Counted from the stretch's first letter, positions 33,802 to 42,949 are shown. The stretch is DNA of 64,000 nucleotides from CAZEDM01 sp964511075 (GCA_964511075.1 CAZEDM010000003.1:62001-126000); one strand, 5' to 3'. The notes: generated by a model from the letters alone, not told the origin. Translations and numbers: made by a program.

Positions 33802-34113
33802 CTATTCCTCTATGAGCTTAGCGTCCAGCCACTCTATCAAGGACTGGGTTTTCTCCTCAACCTCAGAAAGTTTCTTCTCCTTGTCATCCCTTTCCTTAAA
33901 AAGCTCGTCTGCAATGTGCAATGCTGCTAAAACCGCAATCTGGGATTGGGTACGGGCAGGAAATTTTCCCGCTATCTCCTTCATCTTCCCGTCTACGAAT
34001 TCTGCCACCCTCTGGACGTAGCCTGCGTCTGCTTCCGATTTTATGGGGTATTCCTGTCCGTAGATATTTACTCTTATATTTTGCTTTTTTTCCTCTTTGA
34101 ACTCTTGATTCAT
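33802..34113 (-). CDS. zapA: Cell division protein ZapA
   Basis: Cytoplasmic FtsZ-ring stabiliser. The 103-residue protein opens with the N-terminal ZapA head (IRVNIYGQEYPIKSEADAGYVQRVAEFVDGKMKEIA) and ends in a coiled coil (FKERDDKEKKLSEVEEKTQSL). Its placement after pheT and before rny is common in many phyla. Confidence 0.88.
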   Translation of the reverse strand: MNQEFKEEKKQNIRVNIYGQEYPIKSEADAGYVQRVAEFVDGKMKEIAGKFPARTQSQIAVLAALHIADELFKERDDKEKKLSEVEEKTQSLIEWLDAKLIEE

Positions 34114-34219
34114 CTTAACTTATTTTAAAAAATAGATTTCTCTCCACTTAACCTGATTTGTATTAAATTTGTACCAAAATATGATAAAGTGTTAATTTAA
34201 GTTTGTCAAGTATAAAATT

Positions 34220-34495
34220 CTATTCTATTGCCTTTAAACGAGATAAAAGATTCTCAATCCTCCTTTTTATATTCTGCTCCACATTCTTTATACTCCCCTC
34301 CTTGCCTTTTATTTGAGACCTGAGCAGGTTGTTTTCAGCCTCAAGATCCTTATTCTTCTCCTCCATCTCAAAGACCTTAGCGGAAAGTGCGCTATAGGAG
34401 CTGCTCACCTGCGTGTTCTCCTCTTTTACTCTATCGACAAGTTCCAGAACCTGGTTAATCTTCTGCTCTAACTTTTGAAAGCTCTGCAACTGCAT
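34220..34495 (-). CDS. Small coiled-coil protein (ZapB-like)
   Basis: A 91-residue protein that is almost wholly heptad-repeat coiled coil (LEQKINQVLELVDRVKEENT, then EMEEKNKDLEAENNLLRSQI). Proteins of this kind between pheT and zapA are often annotated as ZapB-like or cell-division coiled coils. The role is inferred from position and coiled-coil character, not from a diagnostic motif. Confidence 0.7.
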   Translation of the reverse strand: MQLQSFQKLEQKINQVLELVDRVKEENTQVSSSYSALSAKVFEMEEKNKDLEAENNLLRSQIKGKEGSIKNVEQNIKRRIENLLSRLKAIE

Positions 34496-34512
34496 AAGAC
34501 CTCCTCTTTAAC

Positions 34513-36918
34513 TTAGAGCCTAAGCTCGGCTCCGAAACTTGTTTTCAGCCCCTGGACGATTTTCCGGTGCACCTTTTCGACCTCCTCGTCCTTAAGCGTT
34601 TTTTCCTCGGAGCGGTAGCGGATGGCATAGGCTAAGCTTTTTTTGCCTTTCGGCACCTGCGGTCCTTTATAAAGGTCAAAAAGGTATATTTTCTCAATCA
34701 GCTTACCCCCTAATTCTCTGATTTTTTTCTCCAGGTCACCGGCTAAGATTTTTTCCTCGACAACCAGCGATATATCTCTTTCAACCATAGGGAACTTGGG
34801 TAAGGGTGTGTAGAATTCAAGCTGCGGGATTTCCTCCGGCAAATTCTGGGAATCGATCTCCGCCAGGAAAATCTCTTCTTCAATGTCGAACAGTTTCAGA
34901 ATTTCATCCGAGACCTTTCCCAAAATTCCTATAGCCCTACCTCTAACCTGAAGCTCAAAAGATTTTTCCTCGGAGAAAAGATTTGACTCTGCAGGCAAAA
35001 AGGTGTAATCCCGTATCTTTAACTCAGCCAGCAGGTCTTCCAGGATGCCCTTGAGATCATAGAAATTTACTTTTTTCTCCTTCTCCCCCCAGAAAACAGG
35101 AGCCTGTTTCCCGCAGAGGGCGATCTCTAATTGCAGCTTCTCCCCAGGCGAATTTTCCTCTTTTGACCAGAAAACCTTCGACAATTCGAACAGTCTCAGA
35201 TCTTTTTCTTTTCTGTTAAGGTTGTGCGAGATTATGGAGAGCAGGTTATAGCACAGTGAAGTGGTCAGAACGGACAATTCCTCGTTCAAGGGATTCAAAA
35301 CCCTGATCCTCTTTTTCGAGGGGTTGACCCTGGACATTTTCATCGGATCGACCATATTATTGGTTACTATTTCATAAAAGTTTTTTCCTGTAAGCCAACT
35401 CTTGATTTTTCTTATAAGCCTCTCCTCGTCCGGTATTGGAGTGAGAAGCTCTCCGCCAGCCCGGAAACGACTTTCGATCTTATCATAGCCGTAGATGCGG
35501 GCTATCTCCTCGATCAAATCTATCTCCCTGGTTAAATCCGGCCTGAAAGTTGGAACCTCCACTGACATCTTGGCTGGGTCGTTCCCGGCTACTTTGATCT
35601 CCAGGCTTTCAAAAATCTCCTTTATATTTTTACCCTCCATTCCAGTACCCAGGATCTTAGAGCATCTTTCAGGCCTGAAGGATAGTTTGAGGGGCAAAAC
35701 AGGCTCAGGATAATTATCCACCACTCCTTTCAGGACCTTTCCCTGGCAGAGATTCTGCATAAGCTGGGCTGCCCTGTCTGCTGCCCTGTCTGCCATATTG
35801 GGGTCTGCGCCCCTTTCGAACCTGTAGGATGCCTCGGTGTTCAGTCCCAAGGAAATTCTTCCCCTGCGTATTACCCTGGGATTGAAATAGGCGCTTTCCA
35901 GAAGAATGTTTCTGGTTTTACCGGTAACCTCGCTTTCCATCCCGCCCATTATCCCGGCCAGGGCAACCGGTTTTTCACCATCGGTTATGAGAAGAACCTC
36001 GGGGTTCAGAGTTCTCTCAACCTCATCCAGGGTTATGAATTTTTCCTTATCCTTTGCCCTGCGGATCAGGACTTTCCTCTCCGGTTTGCCTGAGTGCAGA
36101 GAGAACAGGTCGTAGTCAAATGCATGTAAAGGATGACCTGTTTCCAGCAGAACGAAATTGGTGATATCCACCAGGTTGTTTATAGCCCTCATTCCACAGC
36201 ATTCTAATTTTCTTTTGAGCCAAAAGGGGGATTTACCGATCTTGACCTCCTTTATGACCCTGGCAGCATAACGGGGGCAGTCTTTTGGCTCGTCGATCAA
36301 AACCTCAACCCATTCTGAAGCAGGCTGGTCTGTCTCTTTTACATCATATTTCGGTTTTTTAAGCTTTCCACCGGAAAGTGCGGCGATATCCCTGGCAATT
36401 CCCATGAGGGATGCGGCATCCGGACGATTGGGAGTCAAATCTATGTCTAGGATGAAGTCTTCCAGATCCAAAGCTTTGCTTAAAGGCTCACCGACTTTTA
36501 GCTCATCCTCCAGTACCATTATCCCTTCGGATTCTTCTCCAATTCCCAGTTCTATCTCCGAACAGAGCATGCCGTAAGATTCGATCCCCTTGAGGGTCGC
36601 TTTCTCTATGGGTGTACCCGAGGGGAGTTTTGCGCCGATCAAGGCTAAAGGAGATTTCATCCCGGCTTTTACGTTCCCTGCCCCGCAGATTATCTGCAGG
36701 ACCTCTTTGCCGGTATCGACCTGACAGACGGAAAGTTTTTCTGCCTGGGGATGTCTTTCAACTTTCTTAATCTCACCTACTATAACCTTTTCCAGTCCAG
36801 AACCCCAGGGTTCTATCGATTCAACCTCCAGGCCGGCAAATGTCAACTTGTCTGCCAGCTCATCTGCAGACCAGTTGAAATCGACCAGCTCTTTTAACCA
36901 CTTGTAACTTGCTTTCAT
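34513..36918 (-). CDS. pheT: Phenylalanyl-tRNA synthetase beta subunit
   Basis: Large subunit of the alpha2-beta2 enzyme, responsible for tRNA binding and editing. The 801-residue protein has the N-terminal OB-fold tRNA-binding domain (VGEIKKVERHPQAEKLSVCQVDTG, residue 47), the B3/B4 editing domain (residues about 210-380), B5, a degenerate catalytic-like domain, and a C-terminal FDX-ACB domain (LPKFPMVERDISLVV, near residue 715). It follows pheS with a one-base gap. Confidence 0.97.
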   Translation of the reverse strand: MKASYKWLKELVDFNWSADELADKLTFAGLEVESIEPWGSGLEKVIVGEIKKVERHPQAEKLSVCQVDTGKEVLQIICGAGNVKAGMKSPLALIGAKLPSGTPIEKATLKGIESYGMLCSEIELGIGEESEGIMVLEDELKVGEPLSKALDLEDFILDIDLTPNRPDAASLMGIARDIAALSGGKLKKPKYDVKETDQPASEWVEVLIDEPKDCPRYAARVIKEVKIGKSPFWLKRKLECCGMRAINNLVDITNFVLLETGHPLHAFDYDLFSLHSGKPERKVLIRRAKDKEKFITLDEVERTLNPEVLLITDGEKPVALAGIMGGMESEVTGKTRNILLESAYFNPRVIRRGRISLGLNTEASYRFERGADPNMADRAADRAAQLMQNLCQGKVLKGVVDNYPEPVLPLKLSFRPERCSKILGTGMEGKNIKEIFESLEIKVAGNDPAKMSVEVPTFRPDLTREIDLIEEIARIYGYDKIESRFRAGGELLTPIPDEERLIRKIKSWLTGKNFYEIVTNNMVDPMKMSRVNPSKKRIRVLNPLNEELSVLTTSLCYNLLSIISHNLNRKEKDLRLFELSKVFWSKEENSPGEKLQLEIALCGKQAPVFWGEKEKKVNFYDLKGILEDLLAELKIRDYTFLPAESNLFSEEKSFELQVRGRAIGILGKVSDEILKLFDIEEEIFLAEIDSQNLPEEIPQLEFYTPLPKFPMVERDISLVVEEKILAGDLEKKIRELGGKLIEKIYLFDLYKGPQVPKGKKSLAYAIRYRSEEKTLKDEEVEKVHRKIVQGLKTSFGAELRL

Positions 36919-36919
36919 A

Positions 36920-37939
36920 TCAAAACTGCCTCAGGAATCTGACGTCATTCTCGTAGAACAGGCGGATGTCATCGATGCGGTATTTCAACAAGGCAATCCT
37001 GTCCACTCCCAATCCGAAAGCATAACCAGAATATCTTTCCGGATCGTATCCCACAGCTTCGAAGACTGCCGGATCTATCATGCCCGCTCCCAGTATCTCC
37101 AGCCACCCCCGGTGTTTGCATAAACCGCAGCCTTTACCTTTACAGATGATACATCTTATATCCACCTCGGCAGAAGGCTCGGTGAAAGGAAAGAAACTTG
37201 TCCGGAATCTAAGCTCCACGTCTTCACCGAAGAATTCTCTGGCAAATGCTATCAGGACCCCTTTCAGGTCTGCAAAAGTCACGTTCTCGTCCACGTAGAA
37301 CCCCTCGATCTGGTAAAAAAGACAGTAGCTCCGGGAGTTTATTGCCTCGTGCCGGTAAACCCTTCCGGGTGCCAGGATCTTTACCGGAGGTTTCCTCTTC
37401 TCGAAAACCCTTATCTGCACAGGGGAGGTATGGGTCCTGAGAATCAGGTTTTTATCCAGATAAAATGTATCCTGCATATCTCTGGCCGGATGATCCTGGG
37501 GAAAATTCAAAGCGTCGAAATTATAATAATTGGTCTCTATGTCTGGTCCCTGCACCACCTCGAAACCCATGCCGTAAAATATCTCCACTATCCTTTGTGA
37601 AACCTGAGTAAGAGGATGCAGCTTTCCCTGCCAGCCCCTTCTGCCGGGGAGGGTAAAATCAAAGAACTCTCTTTCAGCTTTATCTTCTTTATCTGCGAGG
37701 CTTTCAGCTTTCTCCTGAAAAAGCTTATCCAGTTTTACCTTTAACTTATTAGCCTTTTCGCCTGCCCGGGGTTTCTGGTCCGGAGGGAGCCCTTTTAACT
37801 CCCTCATCAATATAGACAGCTTCCCCTTTCGGCTGAGATACTCAGTTTTCAGATCTTCCAAATCCTTGAGCCTGGAGACAGAATCCAGCCTCTCAGCTAC
37901 CGTTTTTTCCAGCTCCTCTAATTGCTTTAGGAATGTCAT
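36920..37939 (-). CDS. pheS: Phenylalanyl-tRNA synthetase alpha subunit
   Basis: Catalytic class II subunit. The 339-residue protein has the N-terminal coiled coil, the LPGRRGWQGKLHPLTQV segment, motif 2 around RVYRHEAINSRSYCLFYQIEGFYVDE, and motif 3 GYAFGLGVDRIALLKY near residue 311. It carries a CIICKGKGCGLCKHRGW cysteine cluster near residue 265, seen in some PheS proteins. The order rplT-pheS-pheT is standard. Confidence 0.97.
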   Translation of the reverse strand: MTFLKQLEELEKTVAERLDSVSRLKDLEDLKTEYLSRKGKLSILMRELKGLPPDQKPRAGEKANKLKVKLDKLFQEKAESLADKEDKAEREFFDFTLPGRRGWQGKLHPLTQVSQRIVEIFYGMGFEVVQGPDIETNYYNFDALNFPQDHPARDMQDTFYLDKNLILRTHTSPVQIRVFEKRKPPVKILAPGRVYRHEAINSRSYCLFYQIEGFYVDENVTFADLKGVLIAFAREFFGEDVELRFRTSFFPFTEPSAEVDIRCIICKGKGCGLCKHRGWLEILGAGMIDPAVFEAVGYDPERYSGYAFGLGVDRIALLKYRIDDIRLFYENDVRFLRQF

Positions 37940-37957
37940 CTTGTTTTACGGGAATAT

Positions 37958-38314
37958 CTACTTGACCTTGGTCTTGGCAAGCTCCGCCAGTTTTCCGAAG
38001 GTGTTCGGGTCTTTGACTGCAATCTCCGAGAGTATTTTCCTGTCCAGGATCACCCCGGCTTTCTTCAAGCCGGAGATAAAGGTACCATAGGTCAAATCGA
38101 ACAGCCTGGTAGCCGCATTTATCCTGCTGATCCAGAGCCGGCGAAAATCCCTCTTTTTGGTTCTCCTGTCCCGGTAAGCATAGGCCCTTGCCCGGGCAAC
38201 GGTCTCTTTGGCGGTCCGGTATAATTTGCTTCTGCCGCCGAAATATCCCCGGGCTTCTTTCATTATCTTTTTCCTTCTTTTCCTGGATGCAACTCCACGC
38301 TTAGCTCTGGGCAT
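37958..38314 (-). CDS. rplT: Ribosomal protein bL20
   Basis: Large-subunit assembly protein that binds 23S rRNA and in several bacteria represses the rpmI-rplT mRNA. The 118-residue sequence is full length and very basic (KRGVASRKRRKKIMKEARGY, then RLWISRINAATR). It sits in the conserved infC-rpmI-rplT order. Confidence 0.98.
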   Translation of the reverse strand: MPRAKRGVASRKRRKKIMKEARGYFGGRSKLYRTAKETVARARAYAYRDRRTKKRDFRRLWISRINAATRLFDLTYGTFISGLKKAGVILDRKILSEIAVKDPNTFGKLAELAKTKVK

Positions 38315-38356
38315 TTTCTCCTCCTGTGGATTATATCACTTTGAAAAAAATATCAT

Positions 38357-38551
38357 TCAAGCAGACAGTAACCTTTTGATTCTGCTTTGATCGGTTTTCT
38401 TTACCAGGACTTTTTTCCTTAATCTCCTTTTCTGTTTGGAGGTTTTGCTGGTAAGTATATGCCTTAAGAAGGCCTTGCCTCTTTTGACCTTACCTTTGGC
38501 AGTTAGCTTGAACCTCTTTTTGGAACTCCTTGAAGTTTTGATCTTGGGCAT
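38357..38551 (-). CDS. rpmI: Ribosomal protein bL35
   Basis: Small large-subunit protein of 64 residues (MPKIKTSRSSKKRFKLTAKG, KAFLRHILTSKTSKQKRRLR). It is full length and lies between infC and rplT. Confidence 0.97.
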   Translation of the reverse strand: MPKIKTSRSSKKRFKLTAKGKVKRGKAFLRHILTSKTSKQKRRLRKKVLVKKTDQSRIKRLLSA

Positions 38552-38588
38552 TATTTTCTCTCTCCTTATATGATTATAGTTAGGGGCA

Positions 38589-39101
38589 TTATCCTTTGGG
38601 ACTGAATGTCAGGGAAAGGCTTCTGCCTTCAAATTTGGCTTTCTGCTCTACTGCTCCCAGGTCCTTGAGGTCCTGCTCCAGCCTCTGGATAATCCTTTGA
38701 CCCAATTCCTGATGAGCCATCTCCCGTCCCCTGAACTCCAGGTAGACTTTCACCTTGTTCCCTTTTTCCAAAAACTCCCGCACATGTTTCAGCTTGAATT
38801 GGTAGTCATGCTCCTCGATCTTGGGTCTCAATCTCATCTCCTTCAGATGAATTATATGCTGTTTCTTCTTGGCGGTCTTGGATTTCTTATTCAGTTCATA
38901 TTTGTATTTCCCATAATCCATGATCTTGCAAACCGGGGGCTTGGCCGAAGGAGAGATCTCCACCAGATCGTATCCTTTCTCTGAAGCCATTTTCAACGCG
39001 TCTCGCGTTGAGATTATACCGATCTGCTCTCCGCTGGAATCGATCAGCCTTACCTGGGGCACTCTGATTCTTTGGTTCACCCGAATAAATTTAGTTACTA
39101 T
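38589..39101 (-). CDS. infC: Translation initiation factor IF-3, probable AUA start
   Basis: Prevents subunit joining and checks start codons. IF3 N-terminal (VNQRIRVPQVRLIDSSGEQIG) and C-terminal (EMRLRPKIEEHDYQFKLKHVREFLEKG) domains are complete. No ATG exists at the start. The only standard codon is a GTG at 39108-39110, whose first base is the last base of the Shine-Dalgarno AGGAGG (39110-39115), so it cannot serve as start. The in-frame ATA at 39099-39101 is exactly eight bases past AGGAGG. Start at a non-standard AUN codon is known for infC (AUU in E. coli), where IF3 represses itself by rejecting such codons. The gene follows thrS closely. Confidence 0.9.
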   Translation of the reverse strand: MVTKFIRVNQRIRVPQVRLIDSSGEQIGIISTRDALKMASEKGYDLVEISPSAKPPVCKIMDYGKYKYELNKKSKTAKKKQHIIHLKEMRLRPKIEEHDYQFKLKHVREFLEKGNKVKVYLEFRGREMAHQELGQRIIQRLEQDLKDLGAVEQKAKFEGRSLSLTFSPKG

Positions 39102-39118
39102 TTCCCTCACCTCCTTTT

Positions 39119-41005
39119 CTATTGCTTTGAATTGACTTCCTGCACGATCTTATCTATGATCTTCTCCAAGTCGAATCCTCCTAAATCTCCCTCTCCGTGC
39201 CTGCGCACCGAGACGGTTTTACTCTCCTCCTCCCTTTTACCCAGGACGAACATATAAGGGACCTTCTCCAGTTCCGCTTCTCTGATCTTAAGATTTATCT
39301 TCTCGTTTCTATCATCGATCTTAACCCGCAGCTCTTTTTCCAGCAGCTTTTCCTTTAATGCCAGGGCATAGCCATGCTGGTCCTGGGTCAGGGGAAGCAA
39401 TGCTATCTGCACCGGAGAAAGCCACAAAGGAAACGCACCGGCATAATGCTCAATCAAAAGGCCGAAGAAACGCTCCAGTGATCCCAGGAGCGCCCGATGG
39501 ATCATTATGGGTCTCTGAAAAGACCCATCCGCAGCCACATAATGCAGGTCGAACCTCTCCGGAAGGTTAAAATCGAACTGCAGGGTGGTACACTGATGGG
39601 CGCGGCCCAGCACGTCCTTTATCTTTATATCGATTTTGGGTCCATAGAAGGCTCCTCCCCCTTCATCCATCTTGAAGGGAAGCGCACGCTTCTGCAGAGC
39701 CTGGCTCAAAGCCTCGGTTGCTTTTTCCCAGGTCTGGAGGTCGCCGATATATTTCGCTGGCCGGGTTGCCAAGTATACCTCGTACTCCTTAAAACCGAAA
39801 GACTGGAGGAAGAACAAGGAGAAATCCAGCAATCTCAGGATCTCTTTCTCCAGCTGCTCCAATTGACAGAAGATATGGGCATCGTCCTGGGTAAATCCCC
39901 TGACCCTGATAAGTCCATGTAACACTCCGGAGCGCTCGTATCTGTAAACCGTGCCTAACTCTGCCCATCTTATGGGCAGTTCCCGGTAGCTTCTGCGCTT
40001 GGATTTATAGGCCAGTATGTGGAAGGGACAGTTCATGGGCTTGATCTCATATTCGTCCTGATCGATTTTCATGGGAGAGTACATATTTTCGGAATAGAAA
40101 TCAGTATGCCCGCTTGTTCTCCAGAGGTCCAGTTTGGCTATATGAGGAGTATACAGAAGCTCGTAACCATCCTTGTAATGCTCTTTTACCCAGAACTCCT
40201 CTATCAGCCTTCGGATCAAAGCGCCTTTTGGATGCCAGAAAACCAGACCGCCGCCAGCTTCCTCATAGATATTATAAAGGTCCAGCTCCCGTCCCAATTT
40301 GCGATGGTCTCTTCTCTTGGCTTCTTCCAGTTTGCTAAGATATTCTTCTAATTCCTCCTGGCTGGGAAAGGATATTCCATAGATTCTTTGCAGCATCGGG
40401 TTCTTTTCATCACCTCTCCAATAAGCTCCGGCAATTTGCATAAGCTTAAAGGATTTTATTGCTCCCGCAGAGAATAGATGAGGACCTCTGCAAAGGTCAA
40501 CGAAATCTCCTTGCCTGTAGATAGAGACTTTATCACTCTCCAGCTCTGTTATCAGCTCGACTTTGAATTTTTCCCCTTTACCCTCGAAAAGTTTCAGAGC
40601 CTCACTTTTAGCTAACTCTTGCCTTTCGAAGGGCAGGTCCTCTTTAATGATCTCCTGCATCCTCTTTTCGATCTTCTGCAGATCATCTGGAGTGAAAGGC
40701 TCTTTCTTGTCGAAATCATAATAGAACCCTTCCTCTATGGCCGGGCCTATGCCTAACTTAGTCTCAGGATACAGGCTTTGAACGGCCTGAGCCATTACAT
40801 GCGAAGTGCTGTGCCAGTAAGCCTGTTTGCCTTCAGCATCTTCAAAAGTCAAAAGCTTTAAACTTCCGGCTGGTTCCAAATCGATAACCGCGGACAGGTC
40901 CTTAAGCTCACCTTCCACTTTTGCTATTAAGTACTTTTCCACCTCAGCTGAGTTCTTGGTCTTAGCTAAGCGTTTCAGGTTTTCTATCAGCTTCTCTTTT
41001 TCCAT
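39119..41005 (-). CDS. thrS: Threonyl-tRNA synthetase
   Basis: Class II synthetase for tRNA-Thr with editing. The 628-residue protein has a TGS-like N-terminus whose first strands are atypical (MEKEKLIENLKRLAKTKNSA in place of the usual start). The editing domain carries HSTSHVMAQAV (residue 66) and a YYDF segment, and DLCRGPHL follows near residue 165. The catalytic core has RYERSGVLHGLIRVRGFTQD and motif 3 around PIMIHRALLGSLERF. The anticodon domain is at the end. It heads the thrS-infC-rpmI-rplT-pheS-pheT run. Confidence 0.97.
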   Translation of the reverse strand: MEKEKLIENLKRLAKTKNSAEVEKYLIAKVEGELKDLSAVIDLEPAGSLKLLTFEDAEGKQAYWHSTSHVMAQAVQSLYPETKLGIGPAIEEGFYYDFDKKEPFTPDDLQKIEKRMQEIIKEDLPFERQELAKSEALKLFEGKGEKFKVELITELESDKVSIYRQGDFVDLCRGPHLFSAGAIKSFKLMQIAGAYWRGDEKNPMLQRIYGISFPSQEELEEYLSKLEEAKRRDHRKLGRELDLYNIYEEAGGGLVFWHPKGALIRRLIEEFWVKEHYKDGYELLYTPHIAKLDLWRTSGHTDFYSENMYSPMKIDQDEYEIKPMNCPFHILAYKSKRRSYRELPIRWAELGTVYRYERSGVLHGLIRVRGFTQDDAHIFCQLEQLEKEILRLLDFSLFFLQSFGFKEYEVYLATRPAKYIGDLQTWEKATEALSQALQKRALPFKMDEGGGAFYGPKIDIKIKDVLGRAHQCTTLQFDFNLPERFDLHYVAADGSFQRPIMIHRALLGSLERFFGLLIEHYAGAFPLWLSPVQIALLPLTQDQHGYALALKEKLLEKELRVKIDDRNEKINLKIREAELEKVPYMFVLGKREEESKTVSVRRHGEGDLGGFDLEKIIDKIVQEVNSKQ

Positions 41006-41020
41006 TACTCTCTCTTCCCC

Positions 41021-41060
41021 AAAAAACCTATAAAAAATTACCCCAACTCAGGGGTTTTTT
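41021..41060. terminator. Hairpin with U tracts between tRNA-Val and thrS
   Basis: A short stem ACCCC-AACTC-AGGGGT (41040-41055) is flanked by A and T runs on both sides. On the minus strand it is followed by AATTTTTTAT. It probably ends tRNA-Val transcription; it could also act as a leader attenuator for thrS. No T-box features are seen. Confidence 0.5.
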
Positions 41061-41117
41061 ACTCCCTTTGCTTATTTTATTACGAACTATGAGCCATCCT
41101 CTATTTATTTTTTTAAA

Positions 41118-41194
41118 TGGTGGGCGATACTGGGATCGAACCAGTGACCTCTTGCATGTCAAGCAAGCACTCTAACCAACTGAGCTAATCGCCC
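41118..41194 (-). tRNA. tRNA-Val (anticodon GAC)
   Basis: The minus strand folds into a full cloverleaf with acceptor stem GGGCGAT/ATCGCCC, D arm GCTC..GAGT, anticodon stem CTTGC/GCAAG with loop TTGACAT (anticodon GAC, reading GUC), and T arm ACTGG-TTCGATC-CCAGT. The discriminator is A and the 3' CCA is encoded. Confidence 0.96.
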
Positions 41195-41545
41195 ATTACC
41201 ACAGTTTAGAAGCTTGTAAGCTTAAGAGTCTATATGTTTAAAAGCCAGAATCATTTTATCTTTAGGATCATTGAACTTTTGAGCCTTTGAGCTTTTTTTT
41301 ATACAGTTTAATATCTGACCACTGATGAAACTTAATCTACGAATTTTAGCATATGAAGTTGGAAAAACCCAAATGCTATTTCACAGATAGGAATATAAAT
41401 TTACGTTTTTTGCCTGTCAAGTAAAAACAGGCTTCTTATTTTATATCGGTAGGATTCGAATTCAGCTAAAATATGCCTGTGGTTTTCAGGGAAAGGGATT
41501 TATCCGAGATCGTTAGCTTCACTGAAGCTGAAAAACAGGTGTATT
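41195..41545. other. A/T-rich intergenic stretch without a gene
   Basis: About 350 bases between tRNA-Val and the HDOD gene. I find no ORF with a convincing start. A 6-bp hairpin GCCTGT/ACAGGC (41412-41432) followed by TTCTTATTTT on the plus strand is the only structure, and it has no plus-strand gene to serve. A tRNA-Val promoter presumably lies here but I cannot place it with confidence. Confidence 0.5.
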
Positions 41546-42409
41546 TTACATCCTGGGCAGCCTCTGGAAAACCTCGGATTTCTGAAATTCATCTTGTAGT
41601 CGAGAAAGATAGAGCGGGATTTTATCTTTTTCCAACCCCAGAATAGTCCAGCACTCGCTCTCCAAATTGCTCACACAGGATATCTGGGGGTCTTTATTCA
41701 GCAAGCAGCTTAGATAATCCGCCAGATGAACGATCATAGTTGATTCTTTATAGGAAGTAGCCTGCCTAGGCTTATGATGAAATCGCACCACCTGGTAAAG
41801 CTCCGGGGATAATCCGGAGTTAAGAACAAGTTCTGCTCCAACTTCCGTATGATCCAATTTCTTCTCGCAGGTATATTCCTCTGAGTCTATTGGATCATTA
41901 TAAGCATTTTTTTTAATATCTTCTTTGTTTTGAGAGGAGTTCTGTTTAGAGGCAAATATAGCCAGACTGCCGATATCATGTAAAAGTCCCAGGGTAAAAA
42001 ACGTATCTATTTTCAGCGGCTTAAGGGGGTAAAGATAGCCCCCGATCATGCGGCAGGCACAGGCACAGATCAGGGAATGACGGTATAGCAACTCCTGATA
42101 TTCCCTTTTGAAAGAGGTCACACAGGTTGAAAGGATCAGTTTTTTTATCTTCTCTATTCCCAAAAGAGGCAAAGCCTGTCTGACACCTATGATTCTTTTT
42201 GAGCCCTCAGACCTGGAGGGGTTAGCCAGTTTAAGCGCCCTAAAGGATAAGGCTGGATCCTCGGAGACAAGTGATACTATCTCATAGATGGAAGTGTAGG
42301 GATCAGTGATCAGGCGGATAAGCTCCTGGTAGACCAGATTAGGCGTTGGCAGTTTATCTGTGATTTTATCAGTTAAATTTACGCTCTCAACGGAAGCACT
42401 CTTTTCCAT
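41546..42409 (-). CDS. HDOD-domain signalling protein
   Basis: A 287-residue protein of the HDOD family, a modified HD domain used in regulation. It has the expected order: TPNLVYQELIRLITDP near residue 22, EDPALSFRALKLANPSRSEG, LPLLGIEKIKKLI near residue 80, and FFTLGLLHDIGSLAIFA near residue 135. LDHTEVGAELVLNSGLSPEL follows, then VRFHHKP near residue 209. HD-type metal ligands are mostly retained. It is the last gene of the flagellar cluster, 54 bases past flgM; such proteins are often tied to motility or surface behaviour. The exact function is unknown. Confidence 0.85.
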   Translation of the reverse strand: MEKSASVESVNLTDKITDKLPTPNLVYQELIRLITDPYTSIYEIVSLVSEDPALSFRALKLANPSRSEGSKRIIGVRQALPLLGIEKIKKLILSTCVTSFKREYQELLYRHSLICACACRMIGGYLYPLKPLKIDTFFTLGLLHDIGSLAIFASKQNSSQNKEDIKKNAYNDPIDSEEYTCEKKLDHTEVGAELVLNSGLSPELYQVVRFHHKPRQATSYKESTMIVHLADYLSCLLNKDPQISCVSNLESECWTILGLEKDKIPLYLSRLQDEFQKSEVFQRLPRM

Positions 42410-42463
42410 CTTAAGAATAATCTTTCTGGGGGACTTTATAATAAAAAAACCGGGGGGGTCTCT

Positions 42464-42901
42464 TTATATCAAGGTATCTATCAATCTCTCGGCTATCTTG
42501 GAATAAACCTCAGCTTTTGAATAATACCCGTTAGCCAGCTTAATCTTAGCCTCTTTTACTTTATCCTCCCTAATATCCAGAGGGAAACGAGATGTTCTAT
42601 CTGCATTCACCGATGAGAGCTTTGAATAAGTCGCTTTTCGAAGATTTTTCAAATTATCAATTTTTCTTGTCCCGATATTCTGTTTGGAATAACCCACCCC
42701 CACTGGATTTGCTCGGGACAGATTGGCAAGAGAGCCCGGGTAAGTGGTTACTGGCTTAACTTCAGATTGCGGGAGCGGGTTTTTGACATCTCCGGATGGC
42801 TTAAGCCCTGCTTCGTTCGGAGGGTAGGCTTTCGAACTTGAGATTTCCTTGAGCTTGGCAGCGGCTATTTTAAAATTCAAGCTGATTTTTTGAATCTTCA
42901 T
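42464..42901 (-). CDS. flgM: Anti-sigma-28 factor FlgM, N-terminally extended
   Basis: Binds and blocks sigma-28 (FliA) until export through the basal body. The C-terminal 40 residues (IREDKVKEAKIKLANGYYSK, AERLIDTLI) match the FlgM sigma-binding helices. At 145 residues it is longer than the usual 90-100, with a low-complexity, Ser/Asn/Pro-rich N-terminal half. That fits an unfolded, exportable protein. It is last but one in the flgN-csrA-fliW-flgM run. A sigma-28-like -10 box lies just upstream. Confidence 0.8.
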   Translation of the reverse strand: MKIQKISLNFKIAAAKLKEISSSKAYPPNEAGLKPSGDVKNPLPQSEVKPVTTYPGSLANLSRANPVGVGYSKQNIGTRKIDNLKNLRKATYSKLSSVNADRTSRFPLDIREDKVKEAKIKLANGYYSKAEVYSKIAERLIDTLI

Positions 42902-42922
42902 TCTCTATTACCTCTATTAGGA

Positions 42923-42949
42923 TTATCGTCTTTAAATTTTAAAACTTAA
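42923..42949 (-). promoter_or_regulatory. Possible sigma-28 promoter before flgM
   Basis: On the minus strand GACGATAA (complement of 42923-42930) matches the sigma-28 -10 box GCCGATAA in seven of eight bases. About 15 bases upstream is a weak TTAA/TTTAA in place of TAAA. The start site would fall just before the GAGGT ribosome-binding site of flgM. Confidence 0.45.

Noticed and set aside
39108..39110. GTG as the infC start codon
   Set aside because: Its first base is part of the AGGAGG Shine-Dalgarno itself, so the ribosome could not use it with that site.
41006..41117. T-box riboswitch before thrS
   Set aside because: The region is too short and lacks the T-box sequence and specifier-loop features. 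Only a small hairpin is present.
41449..41478. Sigma-28-like site in the gap between tRNA-Val and the HDOD gene
   Set aside because: CCGATATA with an upstream TTTA resembles the motif, but the spacing is off and the next minus-strand gene is a tRNA.
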